Assembly: GCA_023441105.1 (NCBI GenBank)
Contig: JAEZQX010000559.1
Span: 26,029 to 90,028, forward strand
Length of the DNA: 64,000 bases
Origin: Pseudomonadota bacterium
Lineage (GTDB): Bacteria; Pseudomonadota; Gammaproteobacteria; Burkholderiales; Burkholderiaceae
Direction: 5' to 3'
Shown here one piece after another: positions 1 to 8,520 of this stretch (its first letter is position 1; every line of letters starts with the position of its first letter). A program made the position numbers and the translations under genes. Below the pieces are notes generated by a model. That model was not told where the DNA came from and made no database searches. It saw only the letters and a list, made by a program, of their open reading frames with translations.

Positions 1-276
1 GATGCGGACGGCAATCTGGTGGGTGCGGGCGACATGGCTGAGCAGACGCGCCAATGCATCCGCAACATGCGCACGGTGCTGGAGGCAGCGGGCGGGACGC
101 TGGACGACATCGTGTCGATCGTCGTCTACACCACCGATATCCGCCAGTTCAAGGAGATCGTGGCAGCGCGCACCGAGTTCTTCGTCGCGAAGCTGCCGAC
201 CAGCACGATCGTCGAGGTCAATCACCTGGCGGATCCGGGCCTGCTCATCGAGTTCCAGGCGACGGCGGCCCTGTAG
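1..276 (+). CDS. RidA family protein (5'-truncated by window edge)
   Basis: Open from the first base in frame +1, so the N-terminus lies outside the window; about 91 codons remain. The visible part carries the RidA/YjgF/UK114 C-terminal pattern: an RNMRTVLEAAG helix, the IVVYTTDI strand, and a TIVEVNHLADPGLLIEFQATA ending. RidA proteins are small trimeric enamine/imine deaminases; related members act as accessory deaminases in catabolic clusters. The stop codon is 119 bases before a Bug receptor on the same strand, so it could belong to the same catabolic operon. The substrate cannot be told from this fragment. Family assignment is solid; specificity is unknown. Confidence 0.85.
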   Translation, partial: DADGNLVGAGDMAEQTRQCIRNMRTVLEAAGGTLDDIVSIVVYTTDIRQFKEIVAARTEFFVAKLPTSTIVEVNHLADPGLLIEFQATAAL

Positions 277-395
277 TCGCCGCTCCGCCTGTCGCAGCCT
301 CGCTGCTGTGCCATCTCGTGCCACGTCGTGCCATGCCGTTTCGTCGCGCTCGCGACGGATTCAACCGACGCTACACCCACGTTGAGGAGTCGATC

Positions 396-1340
396 GTGAA
401 GTCGCTTCTGCTTGCTCTCGCTCTCGCCGCCGTCGCCATCCTGCCGAACCTCTCCTCGGCGCAGTCCTGGCCGGACCGCTCGATTCGCATCGTGGTTCCC
501 TATCCGCCTGGGGGCGGCACCGACACCTTGACCCGCCTGGTCGGCAAGCACCTGAGCGAGTCGCTGAAACAGCCGGTGGTGGTCGAGAATCGCGCCGGCG
601 CGAACGCCCAGATCGGCATGGACCTGGTGAAGCAGGCGCCGGCGGACGGCTACACCTTGCTCGCGATTGCTGCAGGCCCCCTGCACGAAGGCAACATGGG
701 TGACTTCATGCCCATCGCGCTGTTCGCCTCGCCTTCCTACCTGATGGTGGTCCATCCGCAGGTCAAGGCGAACAACGTGGGCGAGTTCATCGCGCTCGCC
801 AAGGCATCGCCCGGCAAGATCGCCTATGGTTCGACCGGCGGCGGTGCCGCATCGCACCTGGCCACCGAGCTCTTCAAGTCGATGGCAGGCATCGACATGC
901 TCCACGTCCCGTACAAGGGCGTGGGTGCGGCGGTGAGCGACCTGCTGGGCGGCCATGTGCAGGTGATGCTGGCGCCGCCGCAGGCGGTTGTGCCGCATGT
1001 CAAGTCGGGTACGTTGCGGGCGCTGGGCGTTACCGGGCCCGAGCCGATGGCGCTGCTGCCCGACGTCCAGCCCATTTCGAAGTCGGGCGTGCCGGGTTAC
1101 GAGGCGGTCGGTTGGTTCGGCGTGGTCGCCCGCGCCGACACGCCGAAGGAAGTGATCGACAAGCTGAATCGAGAGATCAATCGCATCCTGCAGACGCCGG
1201 AGATGAAGCAGCGGCTGCAGGAGCTGGGTGCAGAACCGGCCAATACCACGCCGGAGGAGTTCCTTGCGTTCGTACGCAGTGACAATGCGAAGTGGGCGCG
1301 ACTGATCAAGGAGAAGGGTATCGTTGTCGAAGGGCGGTAG
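396..1340 (+). CDS. TTT (Bug/TctC family) substrate-binding receptor
   Basis: Periplasmic solute receptor of 314 residues, the usual length for Bug proteins. A GTG start at 396 is chosen because it gives a clean signal peptide (charged K, Leu/Ala-rich core, cleavage near SSAQS); the frame is open further upstream but that part is not protein-like. After the signal comes the strand IRIVVPYPPGGGTDTLTR, the family fingerprint where the loop clamps the ligand carboxylate, then VVVENRAGANAQIG and HVPYKGVGAAVSDLLGG. Bug receptors normally feed a TctA/TctB permease; none is encoded here. It follows the RidA gene and faces the IclR regulator, suggesting import of a carboxylate used by the neighbouring enzymes. 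Confidence 0.9.
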   Translation: MKSLLLALALAAVAILPNLSSAQSWPDRSIRIVVPYPPGGGTDTLTRLVGKHLSESLKQPVVVENRAGANAQIGMDLVKQAPADGYTLLAIAAGPLHEGNMGDFMPIALFASPSYLMVVHPQVKANNVGEFIALAKASPGKIAYGSTGGGAASHLATELFKSMAGIDMLHVPYKGVGAAVSDLLGGHVQVMLAPPQAVVPHVKSGTLRALGVTGPEPMALLPDVQPISKSGVPGYEAVGWFGVVARADTPKEVIDKLNREINRILQTPEMKQRLQELGAEPANTTPEEFLAFVRSDNAKWARLIKEKGIVVEGR

Positions 1341-1413
1341 GATCAAGCGCCACTTCGATTGACGCTCGGTTTGCGCGACCCGGTGCGGTGACACGTCGCG
1401 TGCCCCGTCCTTG

Positions 1414-2220
1414 TCACGTCGGCTGATCAGCCTCGGCGGTCGTCGCCGCCCTCGCATACAACTCCCCAATCGCCCGCCCCATTTCACCCAGTCTCGCAGC
1501 CGATCGCGCGATCGCCGCCTCGCTCATTCCGTCCGCCGTGAAAGTCTGCGCCAGACTGCCCACCACCTTCCCATCATCCGGCCGCAGTATCGCCACCGCG
1601 ACACCCGCCAGCATCGGCGTGATCTGCCCTTCGCTCGTCGCATAGCCTCGGCGCCGAATGGTCGCCAGCGTTGCCTTCAACGCCTCCAGGCTGTCGCCCA
1701 GTCCCGCTTCCTCGATCCGCTGCGCGTTCTTCAGCCAGATCTGCTTGATCCGATGCGACGACATGTGGGCCAGCAGCGCGAGGGACGCGGCTCCCTGGAA
1801 GAGCGGGAACGGCAGCCCGCGCGCCCGCCGCACCAACACCTTCCGGCCGCGATAGAGCAGGGCGTCGGGGCCCTCCTTGTAGATGCACAGCACCTTGTCG
1901 CGGTACAGGCTGTGCAGGAGATAGACGTTGCGGCCGGAGCGCCGCGCACTCAGGACGGCACGGCCCGCCGTATACAGGGGATCGGTCAGCTCGAGCAGGC
2001 GCTCGAGCTCCATGATCCGCGGTCCCAGGCTGTAGACGCCGCCCGACAGCGGCGCGAGCAGCCCAACGTCGCACAGCTCCTTGACGTAGCGATACGCGGT
2101 GGACCGCGTGTAGCCGAGCTGGCGTTCGATCTCTTCCATCCGCACCAGGGGCGCGCGCAACGAGAACAGGTCGAGGATCCCGAACGCCTTGCCGAGGCTG
2201 GTGCTGGTTTCGGAGCGAAT
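1414..2220 (-). CDS. IclR family transcriptional regulator, probable ATT start
   Basis: An N-terminal winged helix-turn-helix (recognition region QLGYTRSTAYRYVKEL) is followed by the IclR effector-binding domain (GRKVLVRRARGLPFPLFQGAAS, then RRGYATSEGQITP). The first conventional start codon is a TTG at 2160, but that would remove the first helix (SLGKAFGILDLFS), which all IclR proteins need. The frame stays open upstream, and an ATT codon at 2220 sits 6 bases after a GAGGAG ribosome-binding site, giving 268 residues, the usual family length. I therefore place the start at ATT 2220. It is divergent from the RraA-like gene and probably controls it through the shared 145-base region. The alternative is a sequencing error in the start codon. 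Confidence 0.82.
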   Translation of the reverse strand: MRSETSTSLGKAFGILDLFSLRAPLVRMEEIERQLGYTRSTAYRYVKELCDVGLLAPLSGGVYSLGPRIMELERLLELTDPLYTAGRAVLSARRSGRNVYLLHSLYRDKVLCIYKEGPDALLYRGRKVLVRRARGLPFPLFQGAASLALLAHMSSHRIKQIWLKNAQRIEEAGLGDSLEALKATLATIRRRGYATSEGQITPMLAGVAVAILRPDDGKVVGSLAQTFTADGMSEAAIARSAARLGEMGRAIGELYARAATTAEADQPT

Positions 2221-2261
2221 TCGATTCTCCTCTGTCTGGCGCGTATCGACACTGCACGCAC

Positions 2262-2282
2262 GAATCCTAGCATTTGGGATTC
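2262..2282. promoter_or_regulatory. inverted repeat, candidate IclR operator
   Basis: GAATCC and GGATTC form a perfect 6-base inverted repeat with a 9-base spacer, in the middle of the divergent region between the IclR gene and the RraA-like gene. IclR proteins bind palindromes in such regions. The position fits; the link is inference. Confidence 0.35.
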
Positions 2283-2365
2283 TTGCTTTCCAGCGCGAGG
2301 ACGGTTACAGTTTGCGGGTACAGGCGGGGAGGGCCTCGCCGGCGTCGGGGGGCGAGGGGAAGAAC

Positions 2366-3100
2366 TTGGCTGAGGAGCGGAAGCTGACGGGGCGGGTCCC
2401 GCGGGAGGCGATCTGCCGGCTGGAACTGCCTGCGCTGGCGGCAGGCGTCCTCGAACGCTTGAAGCAACTGGATGACCTGACTGGGGACGTGTCCGACGCG
2501 ATCGACCAGCTGGGACTTCGTGGGGCGATCCCGGCTGCCACGCTCGCGCCAAGCCTGCCAGGGGCGCGGATCGTCGGCCAGGCGGTGACGGTCCGCAATG
2601 TCGAGCGCGGCGAATCGGTGACCCGTGCGGCTGCGTCTGGCGTCGGGCTGATGGGCGAGCACGAGGCGTACAACCTCGCCGAGCCTGGCAACGTGGTAGT
2701 CATCGAGGGGCTGGTCGACGTCTCGAACATGGGCGGCCAATCGGCGACGCTTGCCGTGCGGGCGGGTTGTGCGGGCGCGATCATCGACGGCTCTTACCGC
2801 GATCCGCAGGTATCACGCGAGCGGAACTTTCCGATCTGGTCGCGCGGTGTGACGCCGATCACCGGCAAGTGGCGCCTGCGCACCGTGGCCATCAACGGTC
2901 CGGTGCGCATTGGCGGCGTCTGCGTCGAGGCGGGGGACCTGGTGGTGGCGGACGATGCCGGTGTCGTCTTCGTCCCTTTCGCGCACATCGCCGATGTGCT
3001 CCGGGAGGCCGAGCACATCGCGAGCGGAGATCAACGGCAGAAGCAGGACATCGAAGACGGTATCGACCTCGCCACGCTAGCCGCCACCCGCTACAAGTAG
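2366..3100 (+). CDS. RraA-like / dimethylmenaquinone methyltransferase-fold protein (putative aldolase)
   Basis: A 244-residue RraA-superfamily protein. The core GAIIDGSYRDPQVSRERNFPIWSRG holds the glycine-aspartate and Arg-Asp pair that in HMG/CHA aldolases bind a divalent metal and the oxo-acid substrate. The start is placed at TTG 2366, which has a good GAGGGGA ribosome-binding site; the open frame extends to 2189 but that part is low-complexity and overlaps the divergent promoter. RraA-like proteins near SMP-30 lactonases, HpcH aldolases and Bug receptors are usually pyruvate-type aldolases or lyases of a sugar-acid or aromatic breakdown route rather than RNase E regulators. The exact reaction is not deducible. 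Confidence 0.8.
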   Translation: MAEERKLTGRVPREAICRLELPALAAGVLERLKQLDDLTGDVSDAIDQLGLRGAIPAATLAPSLPGARIVGQAVTVRNVERGESVTRAAASGVGLMGEHEAYNLAEPGNVVVIEGLVDVSNMGGQSATLAVRAGCAGAIIDGSYRDPQVSRERNFPIWSRGVTPITGKWRLRTVAINGPVRIGGVCVEAGDLVVADDAGVVFVPFAHIADVLREAEHIASGDQRQKQDIEDGIDLATLAATRYK

Positions 3101-3146
3101 AAACGACCGACAAGCAGACCGGCAACCGAAGGACTGATCGCGTTAC

Positions 3147-4043
3147 ATGACGACCCAAAGCGCTCCCGACATCCAATGTGTCGTCCGGTCCGCCGATATC
3201 CTCGGCGAGGTTCCCCTCTGGTGCGACCGGAGTCGCAAGCTCTGGTGGGTGGATGTGCGTCGCCCGGCCCTGCAATGGTTCGATCCGGAGACGCGCGAGC
3301 ATGCGGCTCAGCGCCTGCCGCAGGACCTGCAGGTGGGCTCGATCGCCTTGCGCGAGCGGGGCGGCTTCCTGCTGGCGACCAACCGCGGCATCTTCGGCTT
3401 CGATCCAACCGACGGCAAGGCGCCGCGCCTGCTTCACGATCCGGAGCCGGACAAGCCGGGGCACCGCCTCAACGACGGCAAGACCGATCGGCGCGGCCGG
3501 TTCTGGGTGGGCAGCATGCTGGATGCGCGTCGCGACCCGGAAGGAACCCTCTACCGCTTCGATGCGGACCACAGCTGCCATGCGATGCTCGACGGCTTCG
3601 TGTTGCCGAACTCCATCGCCTGGAGTCCGGACGACCGCACGATGTACTTCGCCGACACCCACAACCAGGTGATCTGGCGCTTCGACTTCGATGTCGACGA
3701 CGGCGTCATCTCCAATCGGCGGGTGTTCAAGGACTGGACGCACCATAAGGGGCGGCCGGACGGCACGGCGGTGGACCGCGAGGGTTTCCTGTGGAACTGC
3801 ATGGTCGCCACCGGGGAGCTGGTCCGGCTGGCGCCTGACGGTGGCGTCGCTCGGATCATCCAGCTGCCGGTGACCAACCCGACCTGTCCCGCTTTCGGCG
3901 GCGCCGGCCTCGACACGCTCTACATCACCAGCCACTCGCAACGCTTCACGCCGGAGCAACTCGCCGCGGAGCCGCTTGCCGGCTGCGTCCTCGCGCTGGA
4001 TCCCGGCGTGCGGGGGTTGCCCGAGCCGCGATTTGCCGGCTGA
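3147..4043 (+). CDS. SMP-30/gluconolactonase/LRE family lactonase
   Basis: A 298-residue six-bladed beta-propeller of the SMP-30 family. Metal-binding and active-site signatures are visible: ILGEVPLWCDRSRKLWWVDVR near the N-terminus (Glu ligand), HRLNDGKTDRRGRFWVGSM (Asn-Asp-Gly), VLPNSIAWSPDDRTMYFADT (Asn ligand) and GRPDGTAVDREGFLW (Asp base). These enzymes hydrolyse sugar lactones to aldonic acids using Ca or Zn. It lies 46 bases after the RraA-like gene and just before a Bug receptor and an HpcH aldolase, so lactone opening followed by aldol cleavage is a reasonable pathway order. No signal peptide is seen, so it is probably cytoplasmic. Confidence 0.92.
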   Translation: MTTQSAPDIQCVVRSADILGEVPLWCDRSRKLWWVDVRRPALQWFDPETREHAAQRLPQDLQVGSIALRERGGFLLATNRGIFGFDPTDGKAPRLLHDPEPDKPGHRLNDGKTDRRGRFWVGSMLDARRDPEGTLYRFDADHSCHAMLDGFVLPNSIAWSPDDRTMYFADTHNQVIWRFDFDVDDGVISNRRVFKDWTHHKGRPDGTAVDREGFLWNCMVATGELVRLAPDGGVARIIQLPVTNPTCPAFGGAGLDTLYITSHSQRFTPEQLAAEPLAGCVLALDPGVRGLPEPRFAG

Positions 4044-4113
4044 CCCGACCGACAAACCTGGCGGCCGCCGGCCTCGCGGCTGCCATCACTCGAAGAACGA
4101 GAAGGAGACCCTG

Positions 4114-5064
4114 ATGCCCAAGTTCCTGATGCCCGTCATTGCCGCCATCGCCACGGCTGCCCTGGCCGCGCCGGCCGCCGCCGCGGACATCGTCAAGCTG
4201 GTTGTGCCGTTCGCTGCCGGCGGTCCGGTCGACCAGGTGGCGCGGATCATTGCCCCCGCGCTTTCGACCGAGCTGGGCAAGACGGTGATCGTCGAGAACC
4301 GCGGCGGTGCCGGCGGGACGGTGGGCGCGAACTTCGTGGCCAAGTCGCCCGCCGACGGCGCGACCGTCCTGTTGGCAACTTCCGGTTTCGTCTTTTCGGC
4401 CGGCACGACGCCGTCGCTGCCCTACGATCCGAAGAAGGACCTGGAGCCGGTGGTGCTGATCGGCCAGGTCCAGACGCTGCTGGTGGCACGTCCGTCGCTG
4501 GGCGTCAACAGCGTGGCCGAGCTGATCGAGAAGGCGAAGGGCGGCGCTGCATTGAACTACGGCTCCACCGGCGTCGGCTCGACGATGCATGTCGGCGGCG
4601 AGCTCTTCAACATGGCCACCAACTCGAAGGTCCAGCATGTGCCGTACAAGGGCGCAGCGCCGGCCATCACCGATCTGCTCGGTGGCCAGATCGACATCCT
4701 CAATGCGGACGTGCCGGTGCTGCAGCCCTACGTGAAGGACGGCCGCCTCAAAGGCCTGGTCATCTACGACACGAAGCGCTCGCCGAAGCTGCCGGATGTG
4801 CCCACTGCAAGCGAATCTAACCTGCCGCAATTGATGATGAGCAACTGGTACAGCGCCATGGTGCCGGCCGGCACGCCTGCCGACGCGAAGGCGCAGCTGG
4901 AGCAGGGCCTGCTGAAGGCGATCCGGTCGCCGCAGGTGGCCGCCAAGCTCTCCGATGCCGGCTTGAGCGAGCCGATGAACACGGAGGACTTCACGGCGAA
5001 GCTGGCGGGCGAGTTCGATCGCTGGATTCCGTTCCTGCAGAAGGCGGGAATCCGGGCGGAGTAG
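4114..5064 (+). CDS. TTT (Bug/TctC family) substrate-binding receptor
   Basis: A 316-residue periplasmic receptor. The ATG at 4114 follows a GAAGGAG site and opens a signal peptide (MPKFLMPVIAAIATAALAAPAAAA). The Bug fingerprint is IVKLVVPFAAGGPVDQVARI, followed by VENRGGAGGTVGANFVAKS and HVPYKGAAPAITDLLGGQ. It sits between the SMP-30 lactonase and the HpcH aldolase in one tandem plus-strand run (gaps 70 and 36 bases), which suggests that its ligand is the acid or lactone those enzymes process. No membrane subunits accompany it. Confidence 0.9.
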   Translation: MPKFLMPVIAAIATAALAAPAAAADIVKLVVPFAAGGPVDQVARIIAPALSTELGKTVIVENRGGAGGTVGANFVAKSPADGATVLLATSGFVFSAGTTPSLPYDPKKDLEPVVLIGQVQTLLVARPSLGVNSVAELIEKAKGGAALNYGSTGVGSTMHVGGELFNMATNSKVQHVPYKGAAPAITDLLGGQIDILNADVPVLQPYVKDGRLKGLVIYDTKRSPKLPDVPTASESNLPQLMMSNWYSAMVPAGTPADAKAQLEQGLLKAIRSPQVAAKLSDAGLSEPMNTEDFTAKLAGEFDRWIPFLQKAGIRAE

Positions 5065-5100
5065 GCGACTCGGAGGTTCTGGCGGGGATGGCGCGACGCC

Positions 5101-5895
5101 ATGTGGATCAACCACCTCAAGCAGAAGCTGCAGCGCGGTGATGTTGCCACCTCCATGATCGTGCGCATGTCGCGCGGACCGGAGGTGGGAGCGATCGCCC
5201 AGGCCGCCGGCTTCGACTCGCTTTACATCGACCTCGAACACAGCCCCCTCGGACTGGAGACCGTCTCGGTGCTGTGCCATTCGGCGCAGGCGGCGGGCGT
5301 GACGCCCCTGGCGCGCGTGCCGGCGATCGATGGTGGACTCATCACTCGCCTGCTCGATGGCGGCGCCATGGGCATCGTCGCCCCGCACGTGACGTCTGCC
5401 ACCGATGCCGCCCGTCTTGTGGCGTGCTGCAGGTATCCACCCTCAGGCAGGCGCTCCACCTCCAGCACGCTGCCGCAGATCGGCTATGGCAAGCGGCCCG
5501 AGGCGATCGGCATGCAGTCCGATGCGCATGCCGCCGTCGATCGCGAGACGGTGGTGGTCGCGATGATCGAGAGCGCCGCCGCCCTCGACAACCTGCAGGA
5601 GATCGCTGCCGTCGACGGCATCGACATCCTGCTGGTCGGTGCCGGCGACCTGAGCGCCGAGCTGGGTTGCCCGGGGCGGCTCGACGATCCGGCGCTCACC
5701 GATGCCTTCGACCGGGTGATCGACGCGTGCAAGCGCGCAGGCAAGCATGCCGGTGTCGGCGGCATGGCTGCGCGGCCCGAGCTGATGGAGCGGCTACTGG
5801 CGAAGGGGGCCCGCTATCTCTCGCTGGGGACGGATACCGGATTCCTGGTGGCGGGAGGCGCGGCGGCCGTTCGCCGCATCCGGCCGACGACGTAG
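5101..5895 (+). CDS. HpcH/HpaI family aldolase
   Basis: A 264-residue TIM-barrel class II aldolase of the HpcH/HpaI/citrate-lyase-beta family. Visible signatures are DSLYIDLEHSPLGLE, the substrate arginine in LARVPAID, GAMGIVAPHV, and the metal-binding Glu and Asp in VAMIESAAALDNL and ILLVGAGDLSAELG. Members reversibly cleave 4-hydroxy-2-oxoacids to pyruvate plus an aldehyde. It is the last gene of the 2366-5895 run (RraA-like, lactonase, receptor, aldolase), where it would supply the final carbon-carbon cleavage. An out-of-frame ATG at 5088 precedes the chosen start, which is not preceded by a strong ribosome-binding site. Confidence 0.9.
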   Translation: MWINHLKQKLQRGDVATSMIVRMSRGPEVGAIAQAAGFDSLYIDLEHSPLGLETVSVLCHSAQAAGVTPLARVPAIDGGLITRLLDGGAMGIVAPHVTSATDAARLVACCRYPPSGRRSTSSTLPQIGYGKRPEAIGMQSDAHAAVDRETVVVAMIESAAALDNLQEIAAVDGIDILLVGAGDLSAELGCPGRLDDPALTDAFDRVIDACKRAGKHAGVGGMAARPELMERLLAKGARYLSLGTDTGFLVAGGAAAVRRIRPTT

Positions 5896-5916
5896 TGCCG
5901 GCAGGCAACGCCGAGA

Positions 5917-7215
5917 TCAAGCCGCGAGCGAGGAATCCGCACGTCGAGCGGCGGCTAAACGAACCGTGAACTGACTTCCTCTTCCCTCTCCCTCGCTGAA
6001 CACATGAATGGAGCCGCCTTGCAATTCGGTTAAGCGACGAACTAGGGCGAGACCGAGACCAAGTCCGGGCCCGCCCGATACGGGCCGCAATTGAGTGAAC
6101 GTCTCAAAAATGGCGTCGACACGGTCTGGCGGAATCCCATCGCCATCGTCCTGGACCGTGATCTCGACGTGTCCATCCGATGCGGACACGCTCACGCGAA
6201 TGTGCCCGTGCGGCGGGGTGTACTTCGCGGCGTTGTCGACAAGATTTGCAACAATTTGCGTGACACGGAGAGGGTCCGCGCGCGCGATGACCGGTGACTC
6301 TGCGAGGTGAAGGTGCAGTTCATGCTGACGGTCGGCCAACAATGGTCGTCTCATCTCGATGCTTTCCTGAACGATCGGGCGCAGGTCGACGGTTTGCTCG
6401 TTCAAGATGAGCTTGCCAGCTTCGATCCGTGCAATGTCCAGCAAATCATCGATGAGTCGTCGGACGAGCCTCGATTGTCGGACGATCAGGTCTACAGCGC
6501 CCCGTGCCGGATCGGACTGGCCGATCCGCTGTTCGAGCACCGAAGCGGCGTTGACGATGGCTCCGAATGGATTGCGCAGCTCGTGACTCAGGGTGGCCAA
6601 AAATTCGTCCTTGCGGTGGCTGTTCTCGCGGGCCTCTTCGCCTCTCTGCCATAGCTGCCACGCCGAAGAAGCGTACAGAGTCAACAACTTCACGATGCGC
6701 GCATCCTCGCGATCGAACCGCCGCTCGGGCCTGTGGCTGACGATCCAGATGGTCCCCACAGGTTTGCCATGCGCATGGAAGGGGAGCAGCAATGCCTCGA
6801 TGAAGCGGGGCTCCGCCAGCAACGCTGGAAAGCAGCGGTCCGGCAATGCCATCAGCTGAATGGAGTCGCGGTCGATAACCACCCCACAGGGACTGGCATC
6901 GCGGGGCATCGTTCCGTTCCGCGCGCCAGCGAACACGCCAGCCACGGCTTCCCATCGAAAGACGTCGCCTTCGAGCAGGCTGATGCCGGAGGTGTCGGCC
7001 TGGCACAGGTCAACGGCGACTTCCACCAGGCGTTGCAACATGTTGCGAGGATTGACGGCCATCTCCTCGGCCAACGCTGCCAACGCCAGATTTTGCGCTT
7101 CGTAGTCCGGAGAACGGGCAGGGCGCGTGTCCAACTCGCTAAGAACATCCACCTCCGCGAGCGTAGCGGTCGGGCCGCCGTCCGCGACGATGCGTCGAGG
7201 AGAACTTGCCTCCAT
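5917..7215 (-). CDS. orphan GAF-domain sensor histidine kinase
   Basis: A 432-residue soluble histidine kinase. A GAF-like sensor (about residues 45-185) precedes the HisKA dimerisation domain, whose phospho-acceptor is His211 in KDEFLATLSHELRNP. An HATPase_c domain follows, with N-box ANLVDNAAKYTP, G1 DDGDGIPPD and G2 GPGLGLGLALVRR. The ATG at 7215 is preceded by GGAGGGG; a TTG at 7272 would add 19 residues without support. No membrane segment or receiver domain is present and no response regulator is adjacent, so its partner is elsewhere. It lies convergent to the aldolase (21-base gap) and upstream of nothing obviously related. Confidence 0.9.
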   Translation of the reverse strand: MEASSPRRIVADGGPTATLAEVDVLSELDTRPARSPDYEAQNLALAALAEEMAVNPRNMLQRLVEVAVDLCQADTSGISLLEGDVFRWEAVAGVFAGARNGTMPRDASPCGVVIDRDSIQLMALPDRCFPALLAEPRFIEALLLPFHAHGKPVGTIWIVSHRPERRFDREDARIVKLLTLYASSAWQLWQRGEEARENSHRKDEFLATLSHELRNPFGAIVNAASVLEQRIGQSDPARGAVDLIVRQSRLVRRLIDDLLDIARIEAGKLILNEQTVDLRPIVQESIEMRRPLLADRQHELHLHLAESPVIARADPLRVTQIVANLVDNAAKYTPPHGHIRVSVSASDGHVEITVQDDGDGIPPDRVDAIFETFTQLRPVSGGPGLGLGLALVRRLTELQGGSIHVFSEGEGRGSQFTVRLAAARRADSSLAA

Positions 7216-7460
7216 AACCCCTCCGAGTAACTGCAGGGCTGCAGCTTTTCGACCGCCATCTTTGCGCTTCAAGCCCTGAGCGTTCCGTGCTGCTTGAGCG
7301 GTGCGCGGTTTGCTTGGACAGACAAAGGCCTATCGCTAAGTGTTGAACTGCGATTCAGGATTCTCCAGAACGGACGCCGTGTGGAAGAACCCGTGTTTCA
7401 TGCTACGCGGCCTGCTTGAGTTTGTCATGCCAGGGAGAGTCAACGGCCGGCAGGGTCTGC

Positions 7461-8417
7461 TCAGCCAGCAGTCGCTCGACGCCTCTGGCCTCCTGACCCC
7501 AGCACCGCCCGATCCCACGCCGGCTCCTCCGGCACGACCGCGGCGAGAAAGTCCAGGAACGCCCGGATCCGGGTCGACAGGTTGCGGGTGGGCAGGTAGA
7601 CCGCCGAGACCCGCGGTCCTCTCGTCACGAATTCCCTCAGGATCACCTTCAGCTTCCCCTCCTTCACCGCCTCGGCGGCCAGGAAGGTGGCGACGCTCAC
7701 GATTCCCTGACTGGCGATCGCGGCATCGATGAGCGCTTCCGAATTGTTGATGTTCAGCCGCCCCGACAAGGGCAGCGTGAACGGCACGCCGTGACGCTCG
7801 AACATCCATTCGCGATGCCGTCCGAGCGGCGGCATCCAGTACGGCAGGCATTCATGGACGACGAGGTCCTCGGGCTCGCGCGGCGTTCCCCTGCGCTTCA
7901 GGTAGCCGGGTGACGCGCAGGTGACGAAGCGGATGTCGTAGAGCTTCTTGGCGATCACCCGCGAATCGCTGATCGGTCCGATACGCACGGCAAGGTCGAG
8001 CCCCTCGTGGGTGAAGTCCACCACCCGGTCGCTCAGGTCGACGTCGACGGCGAGCTCGGGATAGCTGTCGAGCAGCTGGGGTAGCGCCGGCAGGATGACA
8101 TGGCGGCCGAAGCCGAGCGGCATCTGGACCCGCAACCGGCCTCTGAGCGTCAGTCGTCGGCTGGTGAGCACCTCCTCGGCCTCCTGCACGTCCTCGAGGA
8201 TCCGCCGGCAGCGCTCGAGGAAGGCCTCGCCGTCGTCGGTGAGGGCCACCCGGCGCGTGGTCCGGTGGAAGAGCCGCACGCCCATCCGGCGTTCCAGCCT
8301 GGCGATCGCCTTGGACGCGGCGGGACCGGAAATGGCGAGCTGCCGGGCTGCCGCCGTGAAGCTGAGCGTCTCGGCGACCCTGACGAAGACGACGATGGAG
8401 GCGACGTTCTCGATCAT
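7461..8417 (-). CDS. LysR family transcriptional regulator
   Basis: A 318-residue LysR regulator. The N-terminal winged helix (FVRVAETLSFTAAARQLAISGPAASKAIARLERRMGVRLFHRTTRRVALT) is typical; a C-terminal periplasmic-binding-like effector domain follows (LRGRLRVQMPLGFGRHVILPALPQLLDSYPELAVDVDL). It is divergent from the first MmgE/PrpD gene with a 103-base shared region holding two inverted repeats, so it likely controls the plus-strand run starting at 8521. The closest general type is the CrgA/DsdC-like group with a LTLRGRLRV linker. The inducer is unknown. Confidence 0.93.
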   Translation of the reverse strand: MIENVASIVVFVRVAETLSFTAAARQLAISGPAASKAIARLERRMGVRLFHRTTRRVALTDDGEAFLERCRRILEDVQEAEEVLTSRRLTLRGRLRVQMPLGFGRHVILPALPQLLDSYPELAVDVDLSDRVVDFTHEGLDLAVRIGPISDSRVIAKKLYDIRFVTCASPGYLKRRGTPREPEDLVVHECLPYWMPPLGRHREWMFERHGVPFTLPLSGRLNINNSEALIDAAIASQGIVSVATFLAAEAVKEGKLKVILREFVTRGPRVSAVYLPTRNLSTRIRAFLDFLAAVVPEEPAWDRAVLGSGGQRRRATAG

Positions 8418-8426
8418 CTGATTGCT

Positions 8427-8452
8427 AACCGATGGTTATGAAACATGTTCAT
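8427..8452. promoter_or_regulatory. two adjacent inverted repeats, candidate LysR binding site
   Basis: AACC-GAT-GGTT (8427-8437) is immediately followed by ATGAA-ACATG-TTCAT (8438-8452). Both are perfect dyads and lie 10-35 bases before the LysR start codon and about 70 bases before the divergent PrpD start. The place fits an autoregulatory recognition site; binding is inference. Confidence 0.4.
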
Positions 8453-8520
8453 GGTAGGCCATTTATTTCGGCCTGAGGCCTGATTACGATGCGCTGGAGA
8501 TCGGTTGAGGAGATAGTCCC

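Noticed and set aside
3946..5388. 480-residue antisense open frame over the Bug receptor and aldolase genes
   Set aside because: Arg/His-rich, no family pattern, no ribosome-binding site; it mirrors the codon bias of the real genes on the other strand, as do most long frames in this GC-rich window.
7273..7460. possible transposon remnant between kinase and LysR genes
   Set aside because: A short minus-strand stretch (PWHDKLKQA-like) hints at mobile-element debris, but there are no inverted repeats, target duplication or catalytic motif to support it.
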